A stretch of 44,397 nucleotides of DNA, taken from NCBI GenBank assembly GCA_016208415.1, contig JACQYB010000006.1, positions 1 to 44,397 on the forward strand, written 5' to 3'. The DNA is from Betaproteobacteria bacterium. GTDB taxonomy: Bacteria; Pseudomonadota; Gammaproteobacteria; Burkholderiales; Rhodocyclaceae. Shown here one piece after another: positions 15,582 to 24,287 of this stretch (the first letter of the stretch is position 1; every line of letters begins with the position of its first letter). The notes under the pieces were generated by a model. That model saw nothing but the letters and a program-made list of their open reading frames with translations, searched no databases and was not told the origin of the DNA. Made by a program: the position numbers and the translations under genes.

Positions 15582-16312
15582 GAGGCGCGTCCCTCCACCG
15601 TGGCGGCCAGCACGTAACCCTCGCCGCGCACGGTCTTGATCAGTTGCGGCTCGCGCGAGTCGTCGCGCAGGCGCTGGCGCAGGCGGCTCACCTGGACGTC
15701 GATGGCGCGGTCGTAGGGCTCCGCGGTGCGGCCGTGGATCAGTTCCACGAGCTGGTCGCGGTTGAGCACCCGGTTGGGATGTTCCAGCAGGATGCGCAGC
15801 AGCCGGTATTCGCCGCCGGACAGGGGCACCACCACGCCGTCTGGGGCGGCGAGCGCGCGCGTGGCCGTATCCAGCCGCCAGCCGGCGAAAGCCAGGCAGC
15901 GCTGCGGCTCGGGACGCAGGTTGGGCGGCAGCGCGCGGGTGCGGCGCAGGATGCCCTTGATGCGCGCCAGCAGCTCCCGCGGGCTGAAGGGCTTGACCAG
16001 ATAGTCGTCGGCGCCCATCTCGATGCCGACGATGCGGTCGGCCTCCTCGCCGCGGGCGGTGAGCATGAGCACCGGCACGCTGGAGCGGGCGCGCAGGTCG
16101 CGGCACAGGGTCAGGCCGTCGGCGTCGGGCAGGTTGAGGTCCAGCACCACCAGGTCGATGGCGTGGCGCTCCAGCGCCTGCGCCATCTCGCGCCCGTCGC
16201 GGGCGGCCACGGTGTCGAAGCCGTTCTTCGCCAGGTAATCCACCAGCAGGCGGCGGATCTCCGGGTCGTCGTCGACGATGAGGATGCGGTCGGCCGTGTT
16301 CATGGCATGCAT
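15572..16312 (-). CDS. OmpR-family response regulator (second pair)
   Basis: 246 aa. Receiver (about 8-122) with LIVDDD, phosphoacceptor D58 in VVLDLNLP and K107 in YLVKPFS; winged helix (about 150-240) ending LIKTVRGEGYVL. It is a paralogue of the regulator at 150. It is divergent from the DUF4395 gene, and TGTAACG direct repeats in the shared upstream region are plausible binding sites. It could start three codons later at MNTADRI. Confidence 0.92.
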   Translation of the reverse strand: MHAMNTADRILIVDDDPEIRRLLVDYLAKNGFDTVAARDGREMAQALERHAIDLVVLDLNLPDADGLTLCRDLRARSSVPVLMLTARGEEADRIVGIEMGADDYLVKPFSPRELLARIKGILRRTRALPPNLRPEPQRCLAFAGWRLDTATRALAAPDGVVVPLSGGEYRLLRILLEHPNRVLNRDQLVELIHGRTAEPYDRAIDVQVSRLRQRLRDDSREPQLIKTVRGEGYVLAATVEGRASCD

Positions 16313-16336
16313 TTATACCCCTGGCGCCCGGGGTTC

Positions 16337-16353
16337 TGTAACGCAATGTAACG
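16337..16353. promoter_or_regulatory. TGTAACG direct repeat, candidate response-regulator box
   Basis: TGTAACG occurs at 16337-16343 and again at 16347-16353, one helical turn (10 bases) apart, the layout of OmpR/PhoB-type boxes. It lies 25 bases upstream of the regulator start (16312) and about 105 bases upstream of the divergent DUF4395 gene. Confidence 0.45.
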
Positions 16354-16457
16354 GGCTGCGTGCTCGCAACGCCGCGATGCAAAACGATGGGTGCCGGCAA
16401 TGCACCGCGGGCGCTGCTGGGGTGTAATGCGGCTCAGTGTGAGCAACGGAGGTTCCC

Positions 16458-17195
16458 ATGGACAAGATCGTCGGTTTCGGCGAGACGATGGCCGGCTACG
16501 ACGTGCCGGTGTTGAACGAGCGCGAGGTGCGGGCCGCCGCCGGCATCCTGTTCTTCTTCGCCCTGGTGTCGTTCCTGAATTCCTGGCTGATGGGCAACTT
16601 CCGCCTGACGCGGATCTTCGTGATCGCCTTCCTGATCGACTTCACCATCCGCGTCTTCATCAATCCGAGGTACTCGCCGAGCATGATCCTCGGCCGCTTC
16701 GCGGTGCGCAACCAGGCGCCGGAGTGGGTGGGCGCGCCGCAGAAGCGCTTCGCCTGGGCCATCGGCTGGGCGCTGGCGGTGACCATGCTGTGGCTGATCG
16801 TGCTCAACAACGTGGTCGGGCCGATCAACCTGATCGTCTGTGCCACCTGCCTGACGCTGATGTTCTTCGAGAGCGCCTTTGGCATCTGCCTGGCGTGCAA
16901 GATCTACAACGCATTGCCACATCGCCAGGCGCAACACTGCCCGGGCGGCGTGTGCGAGGTGGCGAGTCGGCATGACAGCCAGAGGATGGGCCTCGTTCAC
17001 GCGACCATCGTCGCGGCCTTCGTGGGCGTGATCGGCTTCGTCGGCGCGCGCTTCTTCCCGCCGGCCGAGGCCATTGCTGCCGCGCCCGCGCCTGGGCCTT
17101 CGGCGGCAGCGGACGACGGCAAGTGCGCCCCGCCCGACTGGGCCGTGGCCATGGGCCACGCGGAAATGTGGAAGCTGCACAACAACTGCAAGTGA
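16458..17195 (+). CDS. DUF4395 family membrane protein
   Basis: 245 aa. The N-terminal 165 residues are DUF4395: VPVLNEREVRAAAGILFF, then FINPRYSPSMILGR, with about four membrane helices and the cysteine-bearing end GICLACKIY followed by CPGGVC. A further helix (about 178-198) and a periplasmic tail with two cysteines (GKCAPPDW and NNCK) extend it beyond the usual family length. DUF4395 has no assigned function but often lies near thiol or rhodanese proteins. Clear SD GGAGG precedes the ATG. It heads a rightward group leading to the ABC transporter. Confidence 0.82.
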   Translation: MDKIVGFGETMAGYDVPVLNEREVRAAAGILFFFALVSFLNSWLMGNFRLTRIFVIAFLIDFTIRVFINPRYSPSMILGRFAVRNQAPEWVGAPQKRFAWAIGWALAVTMLWLIVLNNVVGPINLIVCATCLTLMFFESAFGICLACKIYNALPHRQAQHCPGGVCEVASRHDSQRMGLVHATIVAAFVGVIGFVGARFFPPAEAIAAAPAPGPSAAADDGKCAPPDWAVAMGHAEMWKLHNNCK

Positions 17196-17268
17196 GCGTG
17201 CCGATGCCGCCTGGCGGCTTGTCAGGCAGCAACTGGTCGGCGAACTTGATGTTTGGGAGGGAGGATCG

Positions 17269-17703
17269 ATGAGAAGCCCAACGGAGATGCGACGGCAGTT
17301 CCTGGGCGCCGCGCTGGCGGCGGCGCTCGGTGCAGCCGCGGGCATGGCCGCCGGCCCGGCCCTGGCCGCGCCGCCCGTGGTGGAGATCGTCGCCATGCCC
17401 CACCCGCCGGTGCGCATGGCCCTGGCGTCGCTACGGGACTGGCTGGCGCAGCAGGGCGGCCGGGTCGTCACGCGGGAAATCGACATCGAGAGCCCGGAGG
17501 GCGTGAAACGCATGCAGGCGGCCGGGCTGTCCGGCCACATCCCCATCCTGATCCTCATCGACGGGCAGCATCGCCACCCGCGCAGAGACGGCGGCAGGCT
17601 GGAGTTCGTCAATTTTCCCAACGTCCCCGGGACGCCGCCGGGGGCGCGGGGCGAATGGACCACGGCGGATGTGCAGGCCGTGGTCTTGAGCCGCATCAAG
17701 TAG
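17269..17703 (+). CDS. Small exported protein of unknown function
   Basis: 144 aa. A signal with a Tat-like MRRQFLGAAL start (about 8-17) ends near ALAAPP (about 35). The mature part has alternating strands and helices (VVEIVAMPHPPVR, GHIPILILIDG, LEFVNFP) that look like a thioredoxin-type or substrate-binding fold without cysteines. A strong SD GGGAGGGAGG stands before the ATG. It lies 74 bases before the ABC ATPase gene, so it may be a periplasmic partner of that transporter. No family recognised. Confidence 0.7.
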   Translation: MRSPTEMRRQFLGAALAAALGAAAGMAAGPALAAPPVVEIVAMPHPPVRMALASLRDWLAQQGGRVVTREIDIESPEGVKRMQAAGLSGHIPILILIDGQHRHPRRDGGRLEFVNFPNVPGTPPGARGEWTTADVQAVVLSRIK

Positions 17704-17777
17704 CCGCGGGCCTCCGCGCGCTTCAATCGTCCATGGGGCGGCTGCGTGCCGGCCCATGACTTGTTTGGAGGGTACCC

Positions 17778-18488
17778 ATGAGCCTCGTCCGGGCGCAGCA
17801 CCTCAGCAAAACCTACCGCGTCGGCGACATCGAGGTGCCGGCGGTGAGGGGCGTCGATTTCGTTATCGAGCCCGCCTCCTTCGTTGCCTTCGTCGGCCCT
17901 TCGGGCAGCGGCAAGAGCACGCTGCTCAACCTCATCGGCTGCCTCGATCATCCCACCAGCGGCACGCTGACGGTGCTCGACGCCGACATCGCCACGCTGG
18001 ACCGGCGCGCCGCTGCGCGCTTTCGCGGCAGCCACATCGGCTTTGTCTTCCAGGACTTCAACCTGATCCCGGTGCTCACCGTGTTCGAGAACGTGGAGTA
18101 CCCGCTGCGCATGGTGCAGGAATGGCCCGCCGCGAAACGCCGCGCCCAGGTCCTGCGCCTGCTGGAGGCCGTGGGCATGGCCGACCAGGCGGACAAGCGG
18201 CCCGACCAGATCTCCGGCGGCCAGAAGCAGCGCGTCGCCATAGCCCGCGCGCTGGTGAGCCAGCCCAAGCTGGTGCTGGCCGACGAGCCGACGGCCAACC
18301 TCGACCACGACACGGCCTATCGCGTGCTGCAACTGATGAAGAAGATGCGCGACGAGTTCCGCACCACCTTCGTCTTTTCTACGCACGACCCGAAGATCAT
18401 GGGCGAGGCCGAATCCACCTTCATCCTCGAGGATGGCCAGTTGCTGTCCGCCGCCCATCACAACGCCGCGGAGGCAGCCCATGCTTGA
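17778..18488 (+). CDS. ABC transporter ATPase, MacB/LolD type
   Basis: 236 aa. Walker A GPSGSGKST (about 40-48), Q-loop FVFQDFNLIP, signature SGGQKQR (about 148-154), Walker B LVLADEP and H-loop STHDP. The layout is that of ATPases that power periplasm-facing MacB/LolCDE-type (type VII) permeases. The permease follows with an eight-base overlap. With the LolA-like and barrel genes downstream it suggests movement of a hydrophobic or lipoprotein cargo out of the inner membrane. Confidence 0.92.
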   Translation: MSLVRAQHLSKTYRVGDIEVPAVRGVDFVIEPASFVAFVGPSGSGKSTLLNLIGCLDHPTSGTLTVLDADIATLDRRAAARFRGSHIGFVFQDFNLIPVLTVFENVEYPLRMVQEWPAAKRRAQVLRLLEAVGMADQADKRPDQISGGQKQRVAIARALVSQPKLVLADEPTANLDHDTAYRVLQLMKKMRDEFRTTFVFSTHDPKIMGEAESTFILEDGQLLSAAHHNAAEAAHA

Positions 18489-19728
18489 CGTGCTCAGCAT
18501 TGCCAGCCGCAACCTTGCCCGCTACCGCCGGCGCACCCTGCTCACCCTGCTGCTGATCGTCATCGGCATGGTGGCGGTGCTGCTGTTCATTGCGGTGGCC
18601 GGCTCCTTCAGGGCCATGATGGTGGGGCAGATCACCGATTCCATCCTCGGCCACGTGCAGGTGCACCGCAAGGGTTACGTGGCCTCCATCGACAACCTGC
18701 CGCTCAACCTCAACCTCAAGCCGCCCATGGTGGCCAAGGTGGAGGAGGACCTGAAACAGAACCCGGCAGTGGAAACCTGGTCGCCGCGGGTCAAGTTCGG
18801 CGGCATGTTCAGCAACTTCGTCGAGACCACCGCCATTCGCGTCAACGGCGTCGATCCGGCGCGCGAGGCGGCCACCGTGCCGCTGCTGCCCGGGCGCATG
18901 GTGGAAGGCGACAAGGCCGGCCCGCTGGTGGGGCGCGGCCAGATCGTCATCCCGCTGCTGCTCGCCCGCGGCATGAAGACCAAACTGGGCGACACCGTGG
19001 TGGTGGTGGCCACCAACCGCGACGGTTCGGTCAATGGCCGCACCTTTGTCGTGCGCGGCATCCTGGAAAGCGCCACCGGCCCGGGCGGGCGCGACGGCTA
19101 CATCCACATCGACGACGCCCGCGAACTGCTGCGCATGTCCGAGCCCGAGGTGAGCGAGATCGCCGTACGCCTCAAGGACTTCTCCAAACTCGGTCGCGTC
19201 GAAGGCCAGTTCAGGGAATCGCTCGGCGGCCTGACCAACAAGGAGGGCAAGCCGGTGCTGGAGGTGCACCCCTGGTCCGACCTCTCGCCCTTCGCCAACC
19301 TGGCGCGGATGATCGACCTCATGACTCTGTTCATCAAGATCGTGCTGGTGGCCATCGTGCTGGTCTCAGTGATGAACGTGATGATCATGGCGGTGTTCGA
19401 GCGCATCCGCGAGATCGGCACCATCGCTGCCATCGGCACGCCGCCGGGGCGCATCCTCTCGCTGTTTCTGGCCGAGGGGCTGATGCTGGGCATCGTCGGC
19501 ACCGTGGCGGGCACCCTAGTCAGCCTGGCGGCCATCCTCGGCATCAACCTGTGGCAGCCCACCTTCAATTTCGGCCAGCAGCAGAACCTGGTGATGGCGC
19601 CGACCATCGCCGCCGGCGACGTGCTGACCATTGCCGCGCTGGTGGTCGTCGTGGCGATCGTCGCCAGCCTGCAACCGGCGTGGAAGGCCTCGCGCATGGA
19701 CCCGATCAGCGCCCTGCGCCATGTTTGA
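18481..19728 (+). CDS. ABC permease, MacB/FtsX-LolC type
   Basis: 415 aa. One membrane helix near the N-terminus (about 20-42), a periplasmic domain of about 225 residues, then three helices (about 280-310, 330-355, 375-400), the FtsX/MacB_PCD layout. The end SLQPAWKASRMDPISALRHV is the usual coupling tail. Starting at ATG 18481 overlaps the ATPase gene. Fragments of a second copy of this gene's 3' end occur at 27551-27616 and 28624-28644, showing the cassette was duplicated. Confidence 0.9.
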   Translation: MLDVLSIASRNLARYRRRTLLTLLLIVIGMVAVLLFIAVAGSFRAMMVGQITDSILGHVQVHRKGYVASIDNLPLNLNLKPPMVAKVEEDLKQNPAVETWSPRVKFGGMFSNFVETTAIRVNGVDPAREAATVPLLPGRMVEGDKAGPLVGRGQIVIPLLLARGMKTKLGDTVVVVATNRDGSVNGRTFVVRGILESATGPGGRDGYIHIDDARELLRMSEPEVSEIAVRLKDFSKLGRVEGQFRESLGGLTNKEGKPVLEVHPWSDLSPFANLARMIDLMTLFIKIVLVAIVLVSVMNVMIMAVFERIREIGTIAAIGTPPGRILSLFLAEGLMLGIVGTVAGTLVSLAAILGINLWQPTFNFGQQQNLVMAPTIAAGDVLTIAALVVVVAIVASLQPAWKASRMDPISALRHV

Positions 19729-19754
19729 CCGCATCGCTCCCGCGGGGGAACAGC

Positions 19755-19798
19755 GATTCACGAATCCAGTGGTACACTATTTTCGTGATTCACGAAAA
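19755..19798. promoter_or_regulatory. Operator-promoter of the first vapBC-like module
   Basis: GATTCACGAATC (19755-19766) and the perfect palindrome TTTTCGTG-ATT-CACGAAAA (19780-19798) share GATTCACGAA. Between them lies TACACT (19773-19778), a fair -10 box. Two related sites around the -10 fit cooperative autorepression by a ribbon-helix-helix antitoxin. Confidence 0.6.
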
Positions 19799-19812
19799 CA
19801 CGGATGCGCATT

Positions 19813-20070
19813 ATGGCCAATGTCACCATCACCGCCAACGAAGAAATCCTCCAGCGCGCCCGCATTGAAGCGGCCAGACGCAACATCAGCCTGTCGCGCT
19901 TTCTGGGCGACGTACTTGCCGAGAAGTTCGCCGGCGACGATGCCTACGAGCGCGCGATGAGGGAGTTTCTCGCCAGCCCCCCCTGGCCTTTACCCGACGA
20001 ACCGCCCCGTGCCGACGGCCGCCGCTGGATGCGCCGCGACGAGCTGTACGATCGGCAAGGCAGCGAGTGA
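19813..20070 (+). CDS. Ribbon-helix-helix antitoxin (VapB-like)
   Basis: 85 aa. Residues about 1-40 (ANVTITANEEILQRARIEAARRNISLSRFLGDVL when read across its length) have the strand-helix-helix pattern of CopG-type repressors, and the C-terminal half with many charged and Pro residues would wrap the toxin. An ATG at 19804 would add three residues; 19813 gives the better spacing. The stop overlaps the PIN-domain toxin start (GTGA). It should repress its own promoter through the palindrome at 19780-19798. Confidence 0.82.
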   Translation: MANVTITANEEILQRARIEAARRNISLSRFLGDVLAEKFAGDDAYERAMREFLASPPWPLPDEPPRADGRRWMRRDELYDRQGSE

Positions 20071-20513
20071 GCATGGTCTTCGTCGATACCAACATCCTGC
20101 TCTATCGGCGCGACCCGCGCGATCCCGCGAAGCAGCGCATCGCCTACGACTGGATCGCCGCGCTGGTCGGGCAACGGGCGGGGCGCCTTTCTTGGCAGGT
20201 GCTGCAGGAGTTCTACGTGAACGCCGCTCGCAAGCTTGTCCCGCTCGGCTTGACGGCGGAACTGGCGCGCGCCGATGTGCGCGCGCTACAAGTCTGGAAC
20301 CCGCTTGCCCCCGATGTCGCCTTGTTCGAAGCTGCATGGGCCTTGCAGGACCGCTACGACTTTTCCTGGTGGGATGCCGCCATCGTCGCCGCTGCCCGGC
20401 GGCTCGGCTGCGCCACGCTGCTTTCGGAAGACCTCCAACATGGGCTGGTCGTCGATGGCGCGCTGACCATCGTCAACCCCTTCGCCGGCGACGCACCATC
20501 ACCACCCGCCTGA
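20067..20513 (+). CDS. PIN-domain toxin (VapC-like ribonuclease)
   Basis: 148 aa. PIN acidic residues are in FVDTNILLY, LQEFYVNA, WWDAAIVAAA and SEDLQHG. Such toxins cut tRNA or rRNA and are held by the antitoxin encoded just upstream. Start GTG 20067 overlaps the antitoxin stop; the ATG at 20073 is nearly as good. The module separates the ABC permease from the LolA-like gene, which were adjacent in the copy preserved at 27551-27703. Confidence 0.88.
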   Translation: MSMVFVDTNILLYRRDPRDPAKQRIAYDWIAALVGQRAGRLSWQVLQEFYVNAARKLVPLGLTAELARADVRALQVWNPLAPDVALFEAAWALQDRYDFSWWDAAIVAAARRLGCATLLSEDLQHGLVVDGALTIVNPFAGDAPSPPA

Positions 20514-20566
20514 TGACCGCCGCCGGCACCGCCCGCCCTATCCGGATTGAACCCAAGGAACGCGCA

Positions 20567-21295
20567 ATGAAGAAATGGACCGCTCTGCTTATGTGCCTGC
20601 TGGCGCTGCCTGCCTTCGCCCTCGACGGCGCGGAACTGCTGAAGAAGGTGGACCGCAACCTCGAACCCGAGTCCTACGAGATGCTGCGCAAGCTGATCAA
20701 CGTCGAGCCGGACGGCAAGAAGAAGGAGTTCGCGCTCTACTCGGTGAAGAAGGGCCGCGACAAGATCGTCGCCCTGTTCCTCGCGCCGCAAAGCGACAAG
20801 GGCCGCGCCACACTGCGCCTGGGCGACAACATGTGGCTGTACATCCCCGAGGTGGGCAAGCCGATGCGCATCACCAGCCTGCAGTCGGTGACCGGGGGCG
20901 TGTTCAACAACGCCGACATCCTGCGCATCGACTACACCGCCGAATACGACGTGGAGGCGCTGGAGGAGGACCGCGACCAGCATCTCCTCAAGCTCAAGGC
21001 CAAGACCAACGAGGTGGCCTACGACCGACTGAAGATGTGGGTCGACAAGAAGACGCTGCTGCCCGTGACCATCGAGTGCTACGCCGCCAGTGGCCTGCTC
21101 ATCAAGACCCTGCACTTCAAGGACACCAGGGACTTCGGCGGCGGCATCAAGCGGCCCGCCACCCTGGAAACCGACAGTCCGCTGTACAAGGGCTACAAGT
21201 CGGTGATGCTCTATTCGCAGATCAGGAAACGGGAACTGCCCGACGAGGTGTTCTCGCTCAACTACCTGCCGCGGGTGGAGGATTTGCGCAAATGA
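20567..21295 (+). CDS. Periplasmic LolA-like outer-membrane lipoprotein-sorting protein, copy 1
   Basis: 242 aa: signal peptide (about 1-18, ending AFA), then a LolA/LppX-like half-barrel of the outer membrane lipoprotein-sorting protein group (DNMWLYIPEVGKPMRI, then KRPATLETDSPLYKG). It probably ferries a lipid or lipoprotein from the ABC transporter to the barrel protein whose gene overlaps its stop by four bases. The mature part is nearly identical to copy 2 at 28675 (I see three substitutions), while the signal peptides differ. An SD AAGGAA precedes the ATG. Confidence 0.85.
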   Translation: MKKWTALLMCLLALPAFALDGAELLKKVDRNLEPESYEMLRKLINVEPDGKKKEFALYSVKKGRDKIVALFLAPQSDKGRATLRLGDNMWLYIPEVGKPMRITSLQSVTGGVFNNADILRIDYTAEYDVEALEEDRDQHLLKLKAKTNEVAYDRLKMWVDKKTLLPVTIECYAASGLLIKTLHFKDTRDFGGGIKRPATLETDSPLYKGYKSVMLYSQIRKRELPDEVFSLNYLPRVEDLRK

Positions 21296-22602
21296 GCCTG
21301 CGCCGGCGCGCGCTGGCGTTGGCCGGCTGCCTGCTGGCGGCGACGGTGCAGGCGGAGGAGTTCAGCTTCGACGCCGCCGAGTTCGAGAAGAAGCCCTTCG
21401 AATTCGGCGGCTACTTCGAACTCAAGCCGGACCGCTCCTGGCTCAACCCGGACGGCGCCTTCAACAAGCTCAACTTCTACAACCGCGCCCCGCGCGACAC
21501 GCTGGAGCGCACCACCGCCACCCTCAAGCTCGACGGCAAGCTCACGCGCGGCGACCTGAGCCTGCGCCTGCGCGCCGACGCCGAAGCGCGCCACGACGCG
21601 CTTGCCAGCGACAGCATCCGCCGCTTCGACGAAGCCTACGTCTCCTGGAAGCCCGATCCCGGCTTCACCCTCGACCTCGGCAAGCAGGCGCTCAAATGGG
21701 GCAAGGGTTATGCCTGGAACCCGGTCGGTTTCGTCGAGCGGCCGAAGGACCCCAACGACGTGGAGCTGGCGCGGGAAGGCTTTACCGTGCTGGCGGCGGA
21801 TTTCATCCGCAATTTCGGGGGCGACGGCGCGCTCAGGACGGTGGCCTTCACGCCGCTGCTGCTGCCGGTGAGCTCGCAGGTCAATAGCGACTTCGGCAAG
21901 CCCGATCACGTCAATGCCGCCGCCAAGCTCTACTTCCTCGCCCTCGACACCGACATCGACTTCACCTGGCTGGGGCGCGGCAGCCGCAGCCCGCGCTTCG
22001 GCGTCGATTTCTCGCGCAACCTGACGAGCGCGCTGGAGGTGCACGGCGAATGGGCGCGCATCCGCGACTTCGAGCAGCGGGTGATCGGCCCCACCGGCAG
22101 CCTCACGACGCAGCGGCGGGACGCCACCAGCAGCCTGCTGGGCCTGCGCTATCTGACGGAAAAGGACACCACGATCATCGCCGAGTACTACCGCAACGGC
22201 ACCGGCTACACAGAGAATCAGGCGCGGGACTTCTACCGGCTGGTGGACAACGGCCTGAGCCAGTTCCAGACTAGCGGCAGCGACGCGCTGCTGCAGCGGG
22301 CGCTGGCCGTGAGCCAGGGCGGGCAGGGGGGCTATGGGCGCCCCAACGCCATGCAGCGCACCCTCTACCTGCGGGTGAGCCAGAAGGAGCCCTTCGATAT
22401 CGTGTATTTCACGCCGTCGATCACCCTCATCGCCAACCTCGACGACGGCAGCCGCTCCGTCACGCCGGAACTGCTCTACACCGGCATCACCAACCTCGAT
22501 CTGCGCCTGCGCTTCATGTTGCTGACGGGCGGGGCGAACACCGAGTTCGGTGAGAAGCAGAATTCGCGGCGGGTGGAGGTGATGGCGCGGGTTTACTTCT
22601 GA
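21292..22602 (+). CDS. Outer-membrane beta-barrel protein, copy 1
   Basis: 436 aa. Signal peptide (about 1-20), then alternating amphipathic strands throughout ([34 protein letters not shown]) and a C-terminal ARVYF ending in the aromatic residue required for barrel insertion. The family is not one I can name; DUF1302-type or porin-like barrels are alternatives. It is coupled to the LolA-like gene. A near-identical copy lies at 30173-31504, and there are three further fragments, so this gene is the most copied element in the window. Confidence 0.82.
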   Translation: MSLRRRALALAGCLLAATVQAEEFSFDAAEFEKKPFEFGGYFELKPDRSWLNPDGAFNKLNFYNRAPRDTLERTTATLKLDGKLTRGDLSLRLRADAEARHDALASDSIRRFDEAYVSWKPDPGFTLDLGKQALKWGKGYAWNPVGFVERPKDPNDVELAREGFTVLAADFIRNFGGDGALRTVAFTPLLLPVSSQVNSDFGKPDHVNAAAKLYFLALDTDIDFTWLGRGSRSPRFGVDFSRNLTSALEVHGEWARIRDFEQRVIGPTGSLTTQRRDATSSLLGLRYLTEKDTTIIAEYYRNGTGYTENQARDFYRLVDNGLSQFQTSGSDALLQRALAVSQGGQGGYGRPNAMQRTLYLRVSQKEPFDIVYFTPSITLIANLDDGSRSVTPELLYTGITNLDLRLRFMLLTGGANTEFGEKQNSRRVEVMARVYF

Positions 22603-22693
22603 TGGCCGGAATCACCACCGCGCATGGCGTCGGCCCGCGGCCCGCAGCGGTGGGCGGTGTCGGTCGCCGGGCGAGTCACCTGCGGCGGGATGA

Positions 22694-23917
22694 TCACAGG
22701 TAAATCGCGGGCAGTTGAACCACCACAGGGCTGAGCCTGACGATTTCGTCACCGTTGTTGATGACCAGTCCGTAACGGCATTTGTGTTCCGCCACGAAGC
22801 GTTCGAGCGCGATGAGCTGTCGCTTTGCCGTGGTCGATCCGGCCTTGATCTCGATCGGCACCAGGCCGTGATCCGTTTCGAGGATCAGGTCCACTTCGGC
22901 CTGATTCTGGGTGCGGTAGTAGAAGCACTCGACACGCTCGGCGCGGTTCCCGAAGTGCCGCATCACCTGTTCGACGATGAAACTCTCCCACAGCCTGCCG
23001 AACTGGGGGTGCGCCTTCATGTCATCCTCGTTCTGGAGTCGCAAGAGGTAACAGATCAATCCGGAGTCGCGCAGGTGGCCCTTCGGCATCTTCACGATGC
23101 GTTTCGTCGCGTTGTGCTGGTACGACGGAAGCTGGCGCCACAGGAACGTTCCCTCCACGATCTCCAGGTAGTGCCTGATGGTCGGCTGGGAAACGTCCAG
23201 CGAGCGGGCGAAGTTCGCCGCATTGATCTGTTCCCCGCTGGCAAACGCGAGCATCTGCACGAAACGTCGGTAGGCAACCAGCTTCAACTGCGGAAACAGG
23301 CCGCGGATGTCCCGCTCGACGTAGGTCTTCAGGTAGTTTTCCATCCACAGCCGGAAAAATTCCCGATCCTTGCGCTTCAGCACCGGTTCCGGATAGCCCC
23401 CGTAGAGACACAGGGAAAGCAGCGTCTGCTTGTCCGTCGTTGGCGCGAGCTCGCGCAGCGTTTCGGGATTCGCCAGGGCGCCCGGCAGATCGTTGGCGGG
23501 TCTCCCCGTGATCTCGTGCCAGCTCAAGGTCGCAAGCTCCACGATGGCGACGCGACCCGCGAGCGTTTCGCTGACACGCCTGAGCAGATGGGGAGAGCTT
23601 GAACCGCTCAACAGGAACTGGCCGGGCAGGTCTCGACGCTGGTCGATCGCAACCCGCAAGGCACCGAACAGCTTGGGCGACAACTGCGCTTCATCGAAAA
23701 CCATCGGCCCGGCGGTTTCCTGCAGCAGCAGTTCCGGATCGTCCTCGATGCGCTGAAAGTCGGCGGCCCGCTCCAGGTCGAAGAAGCGGGCGTCCGGCAG
23801 GACATGGCGGAGCAAGGTTGACTTGCCGACCTGACGCGCGCCCAGCACCGCGACCGCGGGGAATTTCTCCAGCAGGCGGCGTACCGTGTCGGCGCAGTCC
23901 CTGGTTAAATAAGTCAT
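22694..23917 (-). CDS. AAA+ ATPase with DUF4143 domain
   Basis: 407 aa. Walker A GARQVGKSTL (about 26-35), Walker B PMVFDEAQ, sensor FLLSGSSSP, then the C-terminal DUF4143 region with FYYRTQNQAEVDLILE and IEIKAG, a nuclease-like D-E-K arrangement. Function of this family is unsettled; members are common on mobile and accessory islands. I start at ATG 23917 (MTYLTRD); an upstream ATG adds 20 residues. It is convergent with the barrel gene and marks the beginning of the rearranged region. The sequence upstream is locally AT-rich (23918-23960). Confidence 0.85.
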   Translation of the reverse strand: MTYLTRDCADTVRRLLEKFPAVAVLGARQVGKSTLLRHVLPDARFFDLERAADFQRIEDDPELLLQETAGPMVFDEAQLSPKLFGALRVAIDQRRDLPGQFLLSGSSSPHLLRRVSETLAGRVAIVELATLSWHEITGRPANDLPGALANPETLRELAPTTDKQTLLSLCLYGGYPEPVLKRKDREFFRLWMENYLKTYVERDIRGLFPQLKLVAYRRFVQMLAFASGEQINAANFARSLDVSQPTIRHYLEIVEGTFLWRQLPSYQHNATKRIVKMPKGHLRDSGLICYLLRLQNEDDMKAHPQFGRLWESFIVEQVMRHFGNRAERVECFYYRTQNQAEVDLILETDHGLVPIEIKAGSTTAKRQLIALERFVAEHKCRYGLVINNGDEIVRLSPVVVQLPAIYL

Positions 23918-24287
23918 ATTGAAATGCACACTTTGAAATACCTTGTTTATTGTGGCATTCACACCCGTATGAAGCAACGAGACACGTCAACGCCCGCCGC
24001 TCTTGTTCGGACCGGACGATGACGCACGATCGGACCGTGTCGAAGTTCTTGAACGACGCGCACCCGTGCAGATCGCCGCGTTTCACCCCCCAGAGAACTG
24101 GCGCGGGCCCTGGTTCGACTGAAGTCCGTTGAGCGAATTCGGCGCGCAAGCGGCAAGAAAGCTGCCACTCGGCCCGAGGGCCGCGCCGGGACGAAATCTG
24201 GCCAGAAGGAACACGCGCGGCGGCTAGAATTGACGACCCGCCATGACTTCCAATGTTCCGGTGCTCCGCAACGTCCTCCACTGACCG
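23918..24287. other. 370-base gap without a gene
   Basis: The first 45 bases are AT-rich and probably hold the leftward ATPase promoter. The remainder (24000-24287) has no frame that resembles a protein on either strand and no strong repeat; a weak TAGAATTG (24223-24232) stands upstream of chrA. Confidence 0.5.

Noticed and set aside
22615-22653. CCACCGC and GCGGTGG as a terminator after barrel copy 1
   Set aside because: The loop is 25 bases and there is no U-tract, so the pairing is too weak to claim.
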